A stretch of 64,000 nt of DNA from Vibrio natriegens NBRC 15636 = ATCC 14048 = DSM 759 (lineage in GTDB: Bacteria; Pseudomonadota; Gammaproteobacteria; Enterobacterales; Vibrionaceae), in assembly GCF_035621455.1 (NCBI RefSeq), contig NZ_CP141822.1:3038001-3102000 (forward strand). Direction: 5' to 3'. Both the position numbers and the translations under genes were made by a program. A model generated the notes under the pieces. That model ran no database searches. It had not been told where the DNA came from and saw only the letters and a list, made by a program, of their open reading frames with translations. Of the stretch, positions 8,955-16,213 are shown piece by piece (position 1 is the stretch's first letter; each line of letters begins with the position of its first letter).

Positions 8955-9584
8955 TTAGTAGACGATAGAAGCCACAATAAGTGCATGAGCCAAGAAATAG
9001 CTTCCACTAACCCACACATAAGCACGTTTCATAGGCTTACGGTAACCATGTATTGCATAGGCTAGTGCAGAGTAGGTCATGACCAAGGTTCCACTGAATC
9101 CTATCGCATTCGCGTAAGTAGGTGACTGCAACCAAACCTCGCCTGCAGCCCACGCCATCTGCACCAGCATCATTCCCATAATCACCACAGGGAAAACCAA
9201 CGAGTCGAGTTGTGGTAACAACAAAAAGAACGCCACGATACTAGCCGCCAGCAATAACGCCAATAGCCACCAAATAATGTCTCCGTTCAACTGCATCCAG
9301 AACGACTTACTGTAGCAAATCTGCGCAACTAAATAACCGCAGAAATAAATCAGTTTACGCGAACGGAACGAGTGTAACGTGTCGGCAATGATTGATACGC
9401 CCAAACCACCAGCAATCCAATAGGTATAAGTGGCTGGAGTACCTTGGGTTAATACCAGAACAAGAAGGAGTACCAGAGTAAAGATTTTAAATACGAGAGA
9501 TTGCGTCGGATTGGCTTGTTTTGCCCCCAACACGGAATACACACCTGATAGCCCTATAGCCAGCCAACTCCACATGCTGTACAT
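8955..9584 (-). CDS. YhhN family membrane protein (lysoplasmalogenase-like)
   Basis: The 209-aa protein has about eight hydrophobic helices and matches the YhhN/TMEM86 family, some members of which are lysoplasmalogenases. Supporting motifs are GGLGVSIIADTLHSFR, LVAQICYSKSF and the C-terminal FLAHALIVASIVY. AAAGG lies only one base from the first ATG, so the fourth codon (ATG at 9575) may be the actual start. In E. coli yhhN follows yhhM; here these family genes are nearby but rearranged. The substrate is not known for this protein. Confidence 0.8.
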   Translation of the reverse strand: MYSMWSWLAIGLSGVYSVLGAKQANPTQSLVFKIFTLVLLLVLVLTQGTPATYTYWIAGGLGVSIIADTLHSFRSRKLIYFCGYLVAQICYSKSFWMQLNGDIIWWLLALLLAASIVAFFLLLPQLDSLVFPVVIMGMMLVQMAWAAGEVWLQSPTYANAIGFSGTLVMTYSALAYAIHGYRKPMKRAYVWVSGSYFLAHALIVASIVY

Positions 9585-9599
9585 ACCTTTTACTTAAAC

Positions 9600-10159
9600 T
9601 CGCCGCTAGTCTAGGTAGACCGATGTTGATGTAAAGGCACAATCTACGAAAGTTGGATCTCGCTAGCGATTCGGGACATTTGACCTTCTATTTAGAGCAA
9701 CTAAATACGACATCAACTCACTCAATACTTAAATAGAAAAGTTGCTAACTATTCAGTCAAGATGCCTACTCATCAGTCAATACGTACAAAGAACAAACAT
9801 AAAAAACAAAAGCCCCATTGTACGCCATAGAATGCACCATTAACCCCTACAGGGCCAACATAAGAGCCTAATATCAGGTATAAATACAGATAATAAAGTT
9901 GACCAAACCAACACTAACATAATGATATTTAAGAGTATTAATAAAGTTAGACTCATAAACCACAGGTTCGTATTATCGTTGCGTGCTAAACCCTTTTGGC
10001 ACTTAGATTATCTCACCAGTTGAGAAATATACCTTCGAGATAGCAGCTCCTCGCCTCTCACCGAAATAGAATTAACTAGGTTTTCTCAGATTTTGAGAAA
10101 CACAGGCAACATTAAGCACCAACCCAACCCCTGAGACAAAAAACAATATTTAAACAATA
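9600..10159. other. intergenic stretch with no gene seen
   Basis: An AT-rich stretch of about 560 bp between yhhN and a GacA-type palindrome. No convincing ORF, RNA or repeat was found. Short inverted repeats are present but lack terminator features. It belongs to an ~810-bp non-coding span that ends at the microprotein gene at 10395. Confidence 0.6.
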
Positions 10160-10177
10160 TGTAAGACCTTTCTTACA
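10160..10177. promoter_or_regulatory. perfect GacA/VarA-type palindrome (TGTAAG-N6-CTTACA)
   Basis: The sequence TGTAAG ACCTTT CTTACA matches exactly the 18-bp upstream element recognised by GacA-family response regulators (VarA in Vibrio). It lies about 195 bp upstream of the start point predicted for the microprotein gene at 10395, a spacing like that at Gac-controlled small-RNA promoters. Binding is inferred. Confidence 0.6.
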
Positions 10178-10327
10178 ATTTAAAATCATACACTTACATC
10201 AAAAACGAACAACAAAGACACAAAGCGAACACTTTAAACACAACGTAAAAAACACAGTTCAATTAGTCAAAACAAGGTAAAAACAGGTCAGTTAACTGTA
10301 AGTTTTAAAAACTTTTCATTAGATACG

Positions 10328-10357
10328 TTGATCAAACCTAAAAAATGGTGCTATATT
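10328..10357 (+). promoter_or_regulatory. probable sigma-70 promoter of the microprotein gene
   Basis: -35 TTGATC (10328-10333), 18-bp spacer, -10 TATATT (10352-10357). The predicted transcript of ~155 nt runs from about 10364 to the terminator near 10520. Confidence 0.55.
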
Positions 10358-10394
10358 AAATGCATAGAGTTCATCAAGATTAAGGGGTAGTGTT

Positions 10395-10475
10395 ATGATT
10401 TCATCTTCTCAAAAACAAGGGCTGGTAATGATTGCAGTGGTTGTGGGTTTAATGACACTGCCAATGATGTACTAA
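10395..10475 (+). CDS. 26-residue hydrophobic microprotein
   Basis: ATG at 10395 is preceded by AAGGGG with good spacing and followed by 26 codons (MISSSQKQGLVMIAVVV...) and TAA, then a strong terminator 17 bp later. The polar first eight residues and a hydrophobic stretch of ~17 suggest a single-pass inner-membrane peptide. It has its own promoter and terminator and an upstream GacA-type palindrome. I do not recognise the family. It could instead mark a small RNA carrying a short ORF. Confidence 0.6.
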   Translation: MISSSQKQGLVMIAVVVGLMTLPMMY

Positions 10476-10491
10476 GCTACTGATTAAAAAT

Positions 10492-10520
10492 AAAAAAGGA
10501 CGCTAACGCGTCCTTTTTTA
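10492..10520. terminator. bidirectional intrinsic terminator
   Basis: GGACGC / GCGTCC stem flanked by A6 and T6 runs. It serves both the microprotein transcript and the converging minus-strand HEPN-like gene. Confidence 0.88.
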
Positions 10521-10536
10521 TTTTCTCAATATGACC

Positions 10537-10905
10537 CTACTGTATGTGCTCAGACAGTACGTCCCAATGCATGTAATAAAAACCCAGAGCCGCAAGCGTA
10601 ATCAGCGCCATCAACAAAATTGCCGCCCTCCAGATAAAGCGCGAGCTTCTTGGTGTGAGTTCTTTTTCACAATCATCACACACTGCCATAAAATTCTTTC
10701 GATTCTCTAACTGAAAATCTTCTTCGTGAACAATCTTATTCCGCACCGTGGCGATATAACGTAGCTTGGCAATCACATCATGCGGTAACCGCTCTTCACA
10801 GCTATTGATGAGCTGATGTAACCCTTTCCCCTCTGCATGATATTGAGTACGCAAAAGTTTTTCGATCGTTCGGGTACGCATGACTACTTTTTCAATATCT
10901 GACAT
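10537..10905 (-). CDS. membrane-anchored HEPN-like protein (hypothetical)
   Basis: The 122-residue protein has a helical N-terminal domain ending in TVRNKIVHEED. That segment carries R55-x4-H60, the spacing of the catalytic RX4-6H motif of HEPN ribonuclease domains. A CxxC pair (CDDC, 76-79) follows, then one transmembrane helix (about 91-112) and a short tail. The start was moved to ATG 10905: AGGAGG lies 6 nt upstream, while the longer GTG start would contain that Shine-Dalgarno itself. Similar short RNxxxH motifs occur in DUF4145-like proteins. The function is unknown; nuclease activity is only a possibility. Confidence 0.6.
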   Translation of the reverse strand: MSDIEKVVMRTRTIEKLLRTQYHAEGKGLHQLINSCEERLPHDVIAKLRYIATVRNKIVHEEDFQLENRKNFMAVCDDCEKELTPRSSRFIWRAAILLMALITLAALGFYYMHWDVLSEHIQ

Positions 10906-11146
10906 CGTAACCCTCCTCACATGACGCTTTCTTTATTACTCATTTTATTCTTCTATAAATTTAGAGCTTTTTCGAGCTGTTAAGTACTACTTTCCATTCA
11001 AACTGTGTCCTTGTGCGCATATAAAATGTGAAGTGCGCCGAATAAAATCTCACCGCATTTTGATGGATCACGAATCCTGTATCTCAACGCATCGTTTAAA
11101 CGGGGAGTTCTGTAAAATAAGCGCTATCGAAACACTGGAGATCATC

Positions 11147-11476
11147 ATGCCAATTCCACTTATTTTGGCTCTTTTTGCTCTGATAGCGCTAGGAGCCTGG
11201 GTTTTCTTTCGCTTTTACAGCAAACACTATGTTGGTGAAGATGCCCCTGAGCAATGCGTCCAAGTGACCATTTTAGATAAACAGGCCATCGATATTCCGG
11301 ATGCAGAGCCGGGAGAAGATGATCAAGAGTATTGGATTTACGTGCAGAGAGGCCCTATCGGCCCTAAACGCGAGTTCCAGATTGGTGTCCACTATTACCA
11401 TGCGCTCAATCCGGGCGACAAAGGCAAACTTACCTACCAGGGCGATAAGTTTCTCCATTTCGCCCTGAAGCAGTAA
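11147..11476 (+). CDS. yhhM: YhhM family (DUF2500) membrane-anchored protein
   Basis: A 109-aa protein with an N-terminal membrane anchor (PIPLILALFALIALGAWVFF) and a soluble beta-rich domain ending with GDKGKLTYQGDKFLHF, typical of DUF2500. The start at 11147 was chosen because homology begins there; the open frame extends further upstream without support. In E. coli yhhM follows yhhL; here yecH-like, yhhN and two other genes intervene. The function is unknown. Confidence 0.82.
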   Translation: MPIPLILALFALIALGAWVFFRFYSKHYVGEDAPEQCVQVTILDKQAIDIPDAEPGEDDQEYWIYVQRGPIGPKREFQIGVHYYHALNPGDKGKLTYQGDKFLHFALKQ

Positions 11477-11494
11477 TACTACGATTGGTATCAA

Positions 11495-12508
11495 TTAAGG
11501 CAGTAGCCAGCGAGTCTTGGCCGAACGAGAGAAGAGATAACTCATCGCCAAGGCTCCAGCGCCGCTTAATATTATCCACACTGGGATCACCCACGCCGGA
11601 TGCCCTTCATACCAGCCAAACTCCTTCATCGGCCACAAAAAGATTGGATGCAGTAAATAGATACCTAAACTGTGCTGGCTGATAAAGCTCACCACTTTTT
11701 GTACCTTAGGCGATAGTCCTTCGCCAAAATAGCGTGCCAACATAAAAATCATCGACGCGGCCAGAATCACATTCAGAGTTTTGTATGACAGCCAGCGCCC
11801 TACTGTGTATTTCTCCGCTTCCAGACTGTTGGTCACAACCATCGTAAAGGTAACCGCCAATGCGACTAGTCCCAAGCCAGTAAACAGAGTAACGTTCGAG
11901 CGGTTCAAAGGCAGCTTTTGGTACAACACGTAACCCAGTGGTAAATAGCCCATATAGAGCCATAACTGATTACTCCAAGGACCGTCTACCTTAAAAAGGA
12001 ATAAGGTACTGGTGAACAACCAGAATGCCAGGTAAGTATATAAAACGTTGTCGTCGACATTCCGTACCATCCACTGAAACAGAGGAATCACGAAATAGAG
12101 CGGAATAAAGTAATAGAAAAAACCTAAGTGGTAATAGGTTTCATGGTGGACACTGTTACTTAATACCTCTTTAACCGTTTCAAAGTTAAATCCCTCAGCC
12201 GTCCATCCGGACAAGTAAGCATAGAAAACCGACCATAAAAGAAAAGGCACCAACACCTTGCCCAAGCGCCTTCTCAAATAATATTTTCCATCAAATGGTC
12301 GAGTGTCTGTGAGCATTAATGCGCCTGTGATCAGGATGAAAACTGGCACCGCCCAACGGGTTACACTATTGACTCCCACGGCCGTAAGCCACTGATCGAA
12401 AGGAATGACCCCTAATTCATTTCGATATGGCGCTAAGACGTGAATAGCGATCACAGCTACTGCCGCCACACAGCGCAATAGATCAAAAAACAGAACCCTT
12501 TCTCTCAT
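11495..12508 (-). CDS. acyltransferase family 3 membrane protein (WecH/OafA-type)
   Basis: The 337-aa polytopic protein transfers acyl groups (often acetyl) to surface sugars in this family. The N-terminal motif FFDLLRCVAAVAVIAIH contains the conserved His (H23). Next come the SVTRWAVPVFILITGALM helix, the SYKTLN region, and the late SQHSLGIYLLHPIF motif seen in WecH-like proteins. About ten TM helices are apparent. No polysaccharide genes are adjacent, so the substrate is unknown. It sits downstream of the arsJ terminator on the same strand and is probably its own transcript. Confidence 0.85.
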   Translation of the reverse strand: MRERVLFFDLLRCVAAVAVIAIHVLAPYRNELGVIPFDQWLTAVGVNSVTRWAVPVFILITGALMLTDTRPFDGKYYLRRRLGKVLVPFLLWSVFYAYLSGWTAEGFNFETVKEVLSNSVHHETYYHLGFFYYFIPLYFVIPLFQWMVRNVDDNVLYTYLAFWLFTSTLFLFKVDGPWSNQLWLYMGYLPLGYVLYQKLPLNRSNVTLFTGLGLVALAVTFTMVVTNSLEAEKYTVGRWLSYKTLNVILAASMIFMLARYFGEGLSPKVQKVVSFISQHSLGIYLLHPIFLWPMKEFGWYEGHPAWVIPVWIILSGAGALAMSYLFSRSAKTRWLLP

Positions 12509-12696
12509 ACTTCTTCCTAAACTGAGTCGCTTATCGTTTGTTTATAGCATAGGGTAATTTCCAGTCAGGGGAATGCTTAACAAACTGTTTTTGCTTATTT
12601 TTAACGCAGTGCGACAAAACAGCCTATTTTTGCCCGTAGAGAGCCAGAACCAAGGCGAAAACCAGAACACAAGAATAGAACGAACCATATCGATAC

Positions 12697-12721
12697 AAAA
12701 AAGGGCTCCATAGAGGAGCCC
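12697..12721 (-). terminator. intrinsic terminator of the ars operon
   Basis: GGGCTCC / GGAGCCC stem; on the minus strand it is followed by six T residues, 22 bp after the arsJ stop. Confidence 0.85.
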
Positions 12722-12742
12722 GATAAATGTAAATGCGTACGC

Positions 12743-13960
12743 TTAAGCCGTCACTGTCTTGGCTTTGGGCAACTTGATTGAAATCAGAGTGGTCAAAGCA
12801 AGGAAAGCAAACGAGACCCACAGACAAGCGGCTAATCCGGCTTCCTGATAAATCCAGCCCGACAGAACGGTCCCTATCAAACGGCCCATCGCATTGGCCA
12901 TGTAGTAAAAGCCGACATCCAGCGACACGCCATCGCCTTTGGCATAGCTGACAATCAAATATGAATGAAGCGAAGAGTTAATCGCGAATACCGCGCCAAA
13001 AATCATTAGCCCAGCCACAATAACAATTTCTGGTTGCCAACCGACTTGTACTCCGTAGGCAATTCCTCCTGTAATCAGAGCTAATATGCCCGCCCATACA
13101 AGTGCGGCACTACCATCAGGTACGCGACCTTGAGCTTTACCCGTAATACGTGGTGCAAAGCCTTGAACAAAGCCATACGCAATCACCCAGGCCGCTAAGA
13201 AGCCACCGACCCACAAGTGATCCCAGCCAAAAACGCTGCCGAGGTAGACTGGCAGAGCAACCACAAACCAAACATCACGGGCTCCGAACAGGAACATACG
13301 CGCTGCTGACAGGATATTCACTGATTCTGATTTAGAGAAAATATGGCGAAACTTGGGTTTGCTTTTCGCTTTGCCCATATCGGCTTCCAGCCAGATCATG
13401 CTACAAACAAACACTACGGCCAGAACGGCAGCCATAATGAACATGGAATGTTGGAAACCCACCCAAGACAGCAATAAGCCACCAATAAAGAATCCCGCAC
13501 CTTTGAGCGCATTCTTCGAGCCAGTCAAAATAGCCACCCATTTGTACAACGCACCTTGTTGTTCATCGGGGACTAAGGTTTTAATGGCACTCTTCGCACT
13601 CATTTTGTTGAGGTCTTTAGCAATACCTGACAGTGCCTGTGCCGCCATCACCCAAGGGATAGTCAGCCAAGCATTTGGCACAGCAAGCATCAATAACGCA
13701 AAAACTTGCATTGCTAAACCAATATTCATGGTTTTGTTCAGGCCAAGTCTCGCCCCTAACCAACCACCAATCAGGTTGGTGACCACGCCAAAAAATTCAT
13801 AGAAAAGGAACAGTGACGCAATCGCCAGGGTTGAGTAACCCAAGTCATGAAAGTAAAGCACCACCAGCATGCGTAACGCACCATCGGTAACCGTAAAGTT
13901 CCAATAATTGAACGTCACTAACATGTACTGACGAATGCTTTTGCTTAGTTGTGAAATCAT
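12743..13960 (-). CDS. arsJ: organoarsenical efflux MFS transporter ArsJ
   Basis: ArsJ is a 12-helix major-facilitator protein that exports 1-arseno-3-phosphoglycerate made by a partner GAPDH, giving arsenate resistance. This 405-aa protein begins SIRQYMLVTFNYWNFTVTDG and contains MAAQALSGIAKDLNKMSAKS, both characteristic of the ArsJ group. The identification is strengthened by the operon: arsR and a second-type gapdh upstream. A 256-bp gap with two palindromic repeats separates it from the phosphatase gene. Confidence 0.92.
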   Translation of the reverse strand: MISQLSKSIRQYMLVTFNYWNFTVTDGALRMLVVLYFHDLGYSTLAIASLFLFYEFFGVVTNLIGGWLGARLGLNKTMNIGLAMQVFALLMLAVPNAWLTIPWVMAAQALSGIAKDLNKMSAKSAIKTLVPDEQQGALYKWVAILTGSKNALKGAGFFIGGLLLSWVGFQHSMFIMAAVLAVVFVCSMIWLEADMGKAKSKPKFRHIFSKSESVNILSAARMFLFGARDVWFVVALPVYLGSVFGWDHLWVGGFLAAWVIAYGFVQGFAPRITGKAQGRVPDGSAALVWAGILALITGGIAYGVQVGWQPEIVIVAGLMIFGAVFAINSSLHSYLIVSYAKGDGVSLDVGFYYMANAMGRLIGTVLSGWIYQEAGLAACLWVSFAFLALTTLISIKLPKAKTVTA

Positions 13961-13971
13961 TTTGACCTCAG

Positions 13972-14020
13972 ATGTACAGCAATAAAAGCATTTGGATCAT
14001 GATGTGCCAAATACTGTAAA
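13972..14020. repeat. palindromic intergenic repeat, copy A
   Basis: It contains TTTGGATCATGATGTGCCAAA, whose TTTGG/CCAAA arms can pair, preceded by ATGTACAGCA. It shares this core with copy B (14175-14207) and, in reverse orientation, copy C (51618-51675). It lies just upstream of the arsJ start. Confidence 0.7.
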
Positions 14021-14174
14021 ACCTGAACACCAATAAGTTTCTATCGGTATTGGTACAAACGTGCAAGCTCAATAATCTTTCAGGATAAAAACAAAAAGAT
14101 TATTTAAATCAGCTATATAACAGTAATTTAAATTTAATTTATGTATTCAAAATAGACGCTAAGCTGACTGAACT

Positions 14175-14207
14175 AGAGCTTTTGGATCATGATGTTCCAA
14201 AAGCTCT
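14175..14207. repeat. palindromic intergenic repeat, copy B
   Basis: Perfect 12-bp stem AGAGCTTTTGGA / TCCAAAAGCTCT around the loop TCATGATGT. There is no T-run, so it is not a classical terminator. It lies 10 bp beyond the phosphatase stop and may stabilise the 3' end of the upstream mRNA. Confidence 0.75.
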
Positions 14208-14216
14208 ATAAGCTGA

Positions 14217-14711
14217 TCAAGCACTCTGTGCTACGCGCTCGATGTACTCTACCTGCACGGGTTTCGTAAATGCGCCAGGGCGCAAAGCCTGCACTTCACG
14301 CACGATATCGTCGAGCGCCCACTCTTTCTCAAGCAGTAAGTGCGCAGCCAAAAGACCAGTCCGGCCGGAGCCGCCCATACAGTGCATAGCAACTTTACCG
14401 CCCTCGGCAAGAATGGCGTGTAGCTCAGGACTCGCGTGCTGCCATTTCGTCGCAAACGCATCATCTGGTGCACAATCGTCTTCTATCTCGACCTGGAACC
14501 ATTTCATACCCAGTTGCTGAGTGATTTCACCCAACTCAGAGACATTTTTAGCTGCCAGTTCAGTGTTATCCAATGCGGTAACGACGGCTTGAACTCCCTG
14601 CTCTTTCAACTGCTCAAGTGATGCTTGTAGCGCAACATCTTTAGTACCCGGACACGGTGTTAATACCAATGCGCCCGACTCTAGCGCTAATTGCCATGTA
14701 GGATGAGACAT
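14217..14711 (-). CDS. dual-specificity/tyrosine phosphatase-like protein in the ars operon
   Basis: A 164-residue cysteine-phosphatase fold. The P-loop HCMGGSGRTG holds the catalytic Cys (C111) and Arg (R117) of the CX5R motif, and acidic residues near D83/D84 could supply the general acid. It resembles the CDKN3/DSP-like branch rather than low-molecular-weight PTPs such as ArsC. It is encoded 12 bp after gapdh and before arsJ, so it is co-transcribed with the arsenate genes. A role in arsenate or arseno-sugar handling is inferred from context only. Confidence 0.8.
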   Translation of the reverse strand: MSHPTWQLALESGALVLTPCPGTKDVALQASLEQLKEQGVQAVVTALDNTELAAKNVSELGEITQQLGMKWFQVEIEDDCAPDDAFATKWQHASPELHAILAEGGKVAMHCMGGSGRTGLLAAHLLLEKEWALDDIVREVQALRPGAFTKPVQVEYIERVAQSA

Positions 14712-14723
14712 AGTTAAACCTCT

Positions 14724-15725
14724 TTAAGCCAGACCAACGTTACGTACCAGCTCTGCTGTACGTGTTGCGTAACCCATTTCATTGTCGTACCACGCGTAAA
14801 TCTTCACCATGCGTGAGCCCACGACCATGGTTGATTGTGCGTCGACGATAGTAGAACGCTGGTCGCCTTTGTAATCAATCGATACCAATGGGCGCTCTTC
14901 AAAACCAAGAATACCTTTCAATTCGCCTTCAGACGCTTCTTTCAGTAACGCATTCACTTCTTCTGCTGTGGTATCACGCTTAACATCGAAGATGATGTCA
15001 GTCAGAGATGCATTGGCTAAAGGAACACGTACGGCATGGCCGTTAATTTTGCCTTTCAGGTCAGGGAAAATTTCCACAATCGCCGTCGCACTGCCTGTCG
15101 TGGTTGGGATAAGACTCATGCCACAAGCACGAGCACGACGAAGGTCTTTGTGTGGCGCATCCAGAATAGTCTGTGTGTTGGTCAAATCGTGAATGGTTGT
15201 GAAGGAAGATTGCTCGATACCAAGTTTCTCATGAATCACTTTCACCACTGGCGCAATACAGTTGGTAGTACAAGATGCCGCGGTCACGATACGGTGTTTT
15301 TCCGGGTCAAAGATATGGTCGTTCACACCCACAACGATGTTGGCAATACCTTCTTCTTTCACTGGCGCACTGACGACAACTCGCTTAACACCTTGGTCAA
15401 GGTATTGATCTAAGTACGACGTTTTGCGATGTACGCCAGTTGCTTCAATCACAACATCACAGCCTGACCAATTAACGGCATCTATGTCTCGCTGCTGGGT
15501 AGTGACGATACACTTACCATCAATGATCAGTTCGTTGCCTTCGACCTGAACTTCATGGTGCCAACGCCCCTGAACCGAATCGAACTCCAGCAAATGCCCT
15601 AGCGTTGCCGCATCACCAGCGACATCATTAATCTGAACAAATTCCAATTCAGGCCAGTCAAACGCCGCACGCAATGCCAAACGGCCAATTCGGCCAAAAC
15701 CGTTAATTCCTACTTTAATCGTCAT
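14724..15725 (-). CDS. ars-operon glyceraldehyde-3-phosphate dehydrogenase
   Basis: This 333-aa type I GAPDH has the NAD-binding start [18 protein letters not shown] and the catalytic [12 protein letters not shown]. In ArsJ operons such an enzyme uses arsenate in place of phosphate to make 1-arseno-3-phosphoglycerate, which ArsJ exports. It lies between arsR and the phosphatase, 50 bp and 12 bp away respectively. Nothing in the active site distinguishes it from glycolytic GAPDH; the assignment to arsenate resistance comes from gene context. Confidence 0.93.
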   Translation of the reverse strand: MTIKVGINGFGRIGRLALRAAFDWPELEFVQINDVAGDAATLGHLLEFDSVQGRWHHEVQVEGNELIIDGKCIVTTQQRDIDAVNWSGCDVVIEATGVHRKTSYLDQYLDQGVKRVVVSAPVKEEGIANIVVGVNDHIFDPEKHRIVTAASCTTNCIAPVVKVIHEKLGIEQSSFTTIHDLTNTQTILDAPHKDLRRARACGMSLIPTTTGSATAIVEIFPDLKGKINGHAVRVPLANASLTDIIFDVKRDTTAEEVNALLKEASEGELKGILGFEERPLVSIDYKGDQRSTIVDAQSTMVVGSRMVKIYAWYDNEMGYATRTAELVRNVGLA

Positions 15726-15775
15726 AATTTTCCCTTCAAATCTTCTGCGTTGAAATATTTATCCGTTGTGTGCTG

Positions 15776-16111
15776 TTAGCAGCAGGCCTCACGATTTTTA
15801 TCGTGCAGGCGCGAAATATCTTGCTGGTACTCTTGCTTCAAACAGTTCGATGCCACTAAATCGTTAATCACTTTTCTCATCCAACCTGGCAACTCTTGTG
15901 ACAACTGGTAAAACACCCATTGTCCCTGACGCTTATCAACTAAGATGCCATTGGATCGTAACTGGGCAAGATGACGAGAAACTTTCGGTTGGCTCTCTTG
16001 AAGTGCAAACGCTAAATCGCCCACACAAACTTCTCCTTCACGAGCCACCAGCATTAAACAACGCACGCGAGTCTCGTCAGATAAAAGTTTGAAAAACTGA
16101 TGTGGAAGCAT
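15776..16111 (-). CDS. arsR: ArsR/SmtB family arsenic-responsive repressor
   Basis: A winged-helix repressor that releases DNA on binding arsenite. Homology starts MLPHQFFKLLSDETR, so ATG 16111 is preferred over 16120; an AGG lies about 10 nt upstream. The recognition helix region is QPKVSRHLAQLRSNGIL. The usual ELCVCDL metal box is EVCVGDL here: Cys29 remains but the second Cys is Gly31. Other cysteines (C18 and the C-terminal pair 110-111) may complete the arsenite site. It is the first gene of the ars operon and probably represses it. Confidence 0.9.
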   Translation of the reverse strand: MLPHQFFKLLSDETRVRCLMLVAREGEVCVGDLAFALQESQPKVSRHLAQLRSNGILVDKRQGQWVFYQLSQELPGWMRKVINDLVASNCLKQEYQQDISRLHDKNREACC

Positions 16112-16150
16112 AGTAAACATACCTATATATGGATATGCGTATATGTTTAT
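16112..16150. promoter_or_regulatory. candidate ArsR operator upstream of arsR
   Basis: An imperfect palindrome rich in TATA steps: AAACATA (16114-16120) mirrored by TATGTTT (16142-16148), with an inner ATATATGGATATGCGTATAT. Its place at the arsR start fits autoregulation. The promoter elements are not distinct to the eye. Confidence 0.45.
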
Positions 16151-16213
16151 TTAAAACCACGACAGCGTCAAGCACTCAGCACTTAACGTCACAAAAGTTT
16201 AATAATGGAAAAA

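Noticed and set aside
10364..10520. CsrB-like RNA at the microprotein locus
   Set aside because: Only one GGA outside context (in the terminator), so it is not a CsrA-sequestering RNA.
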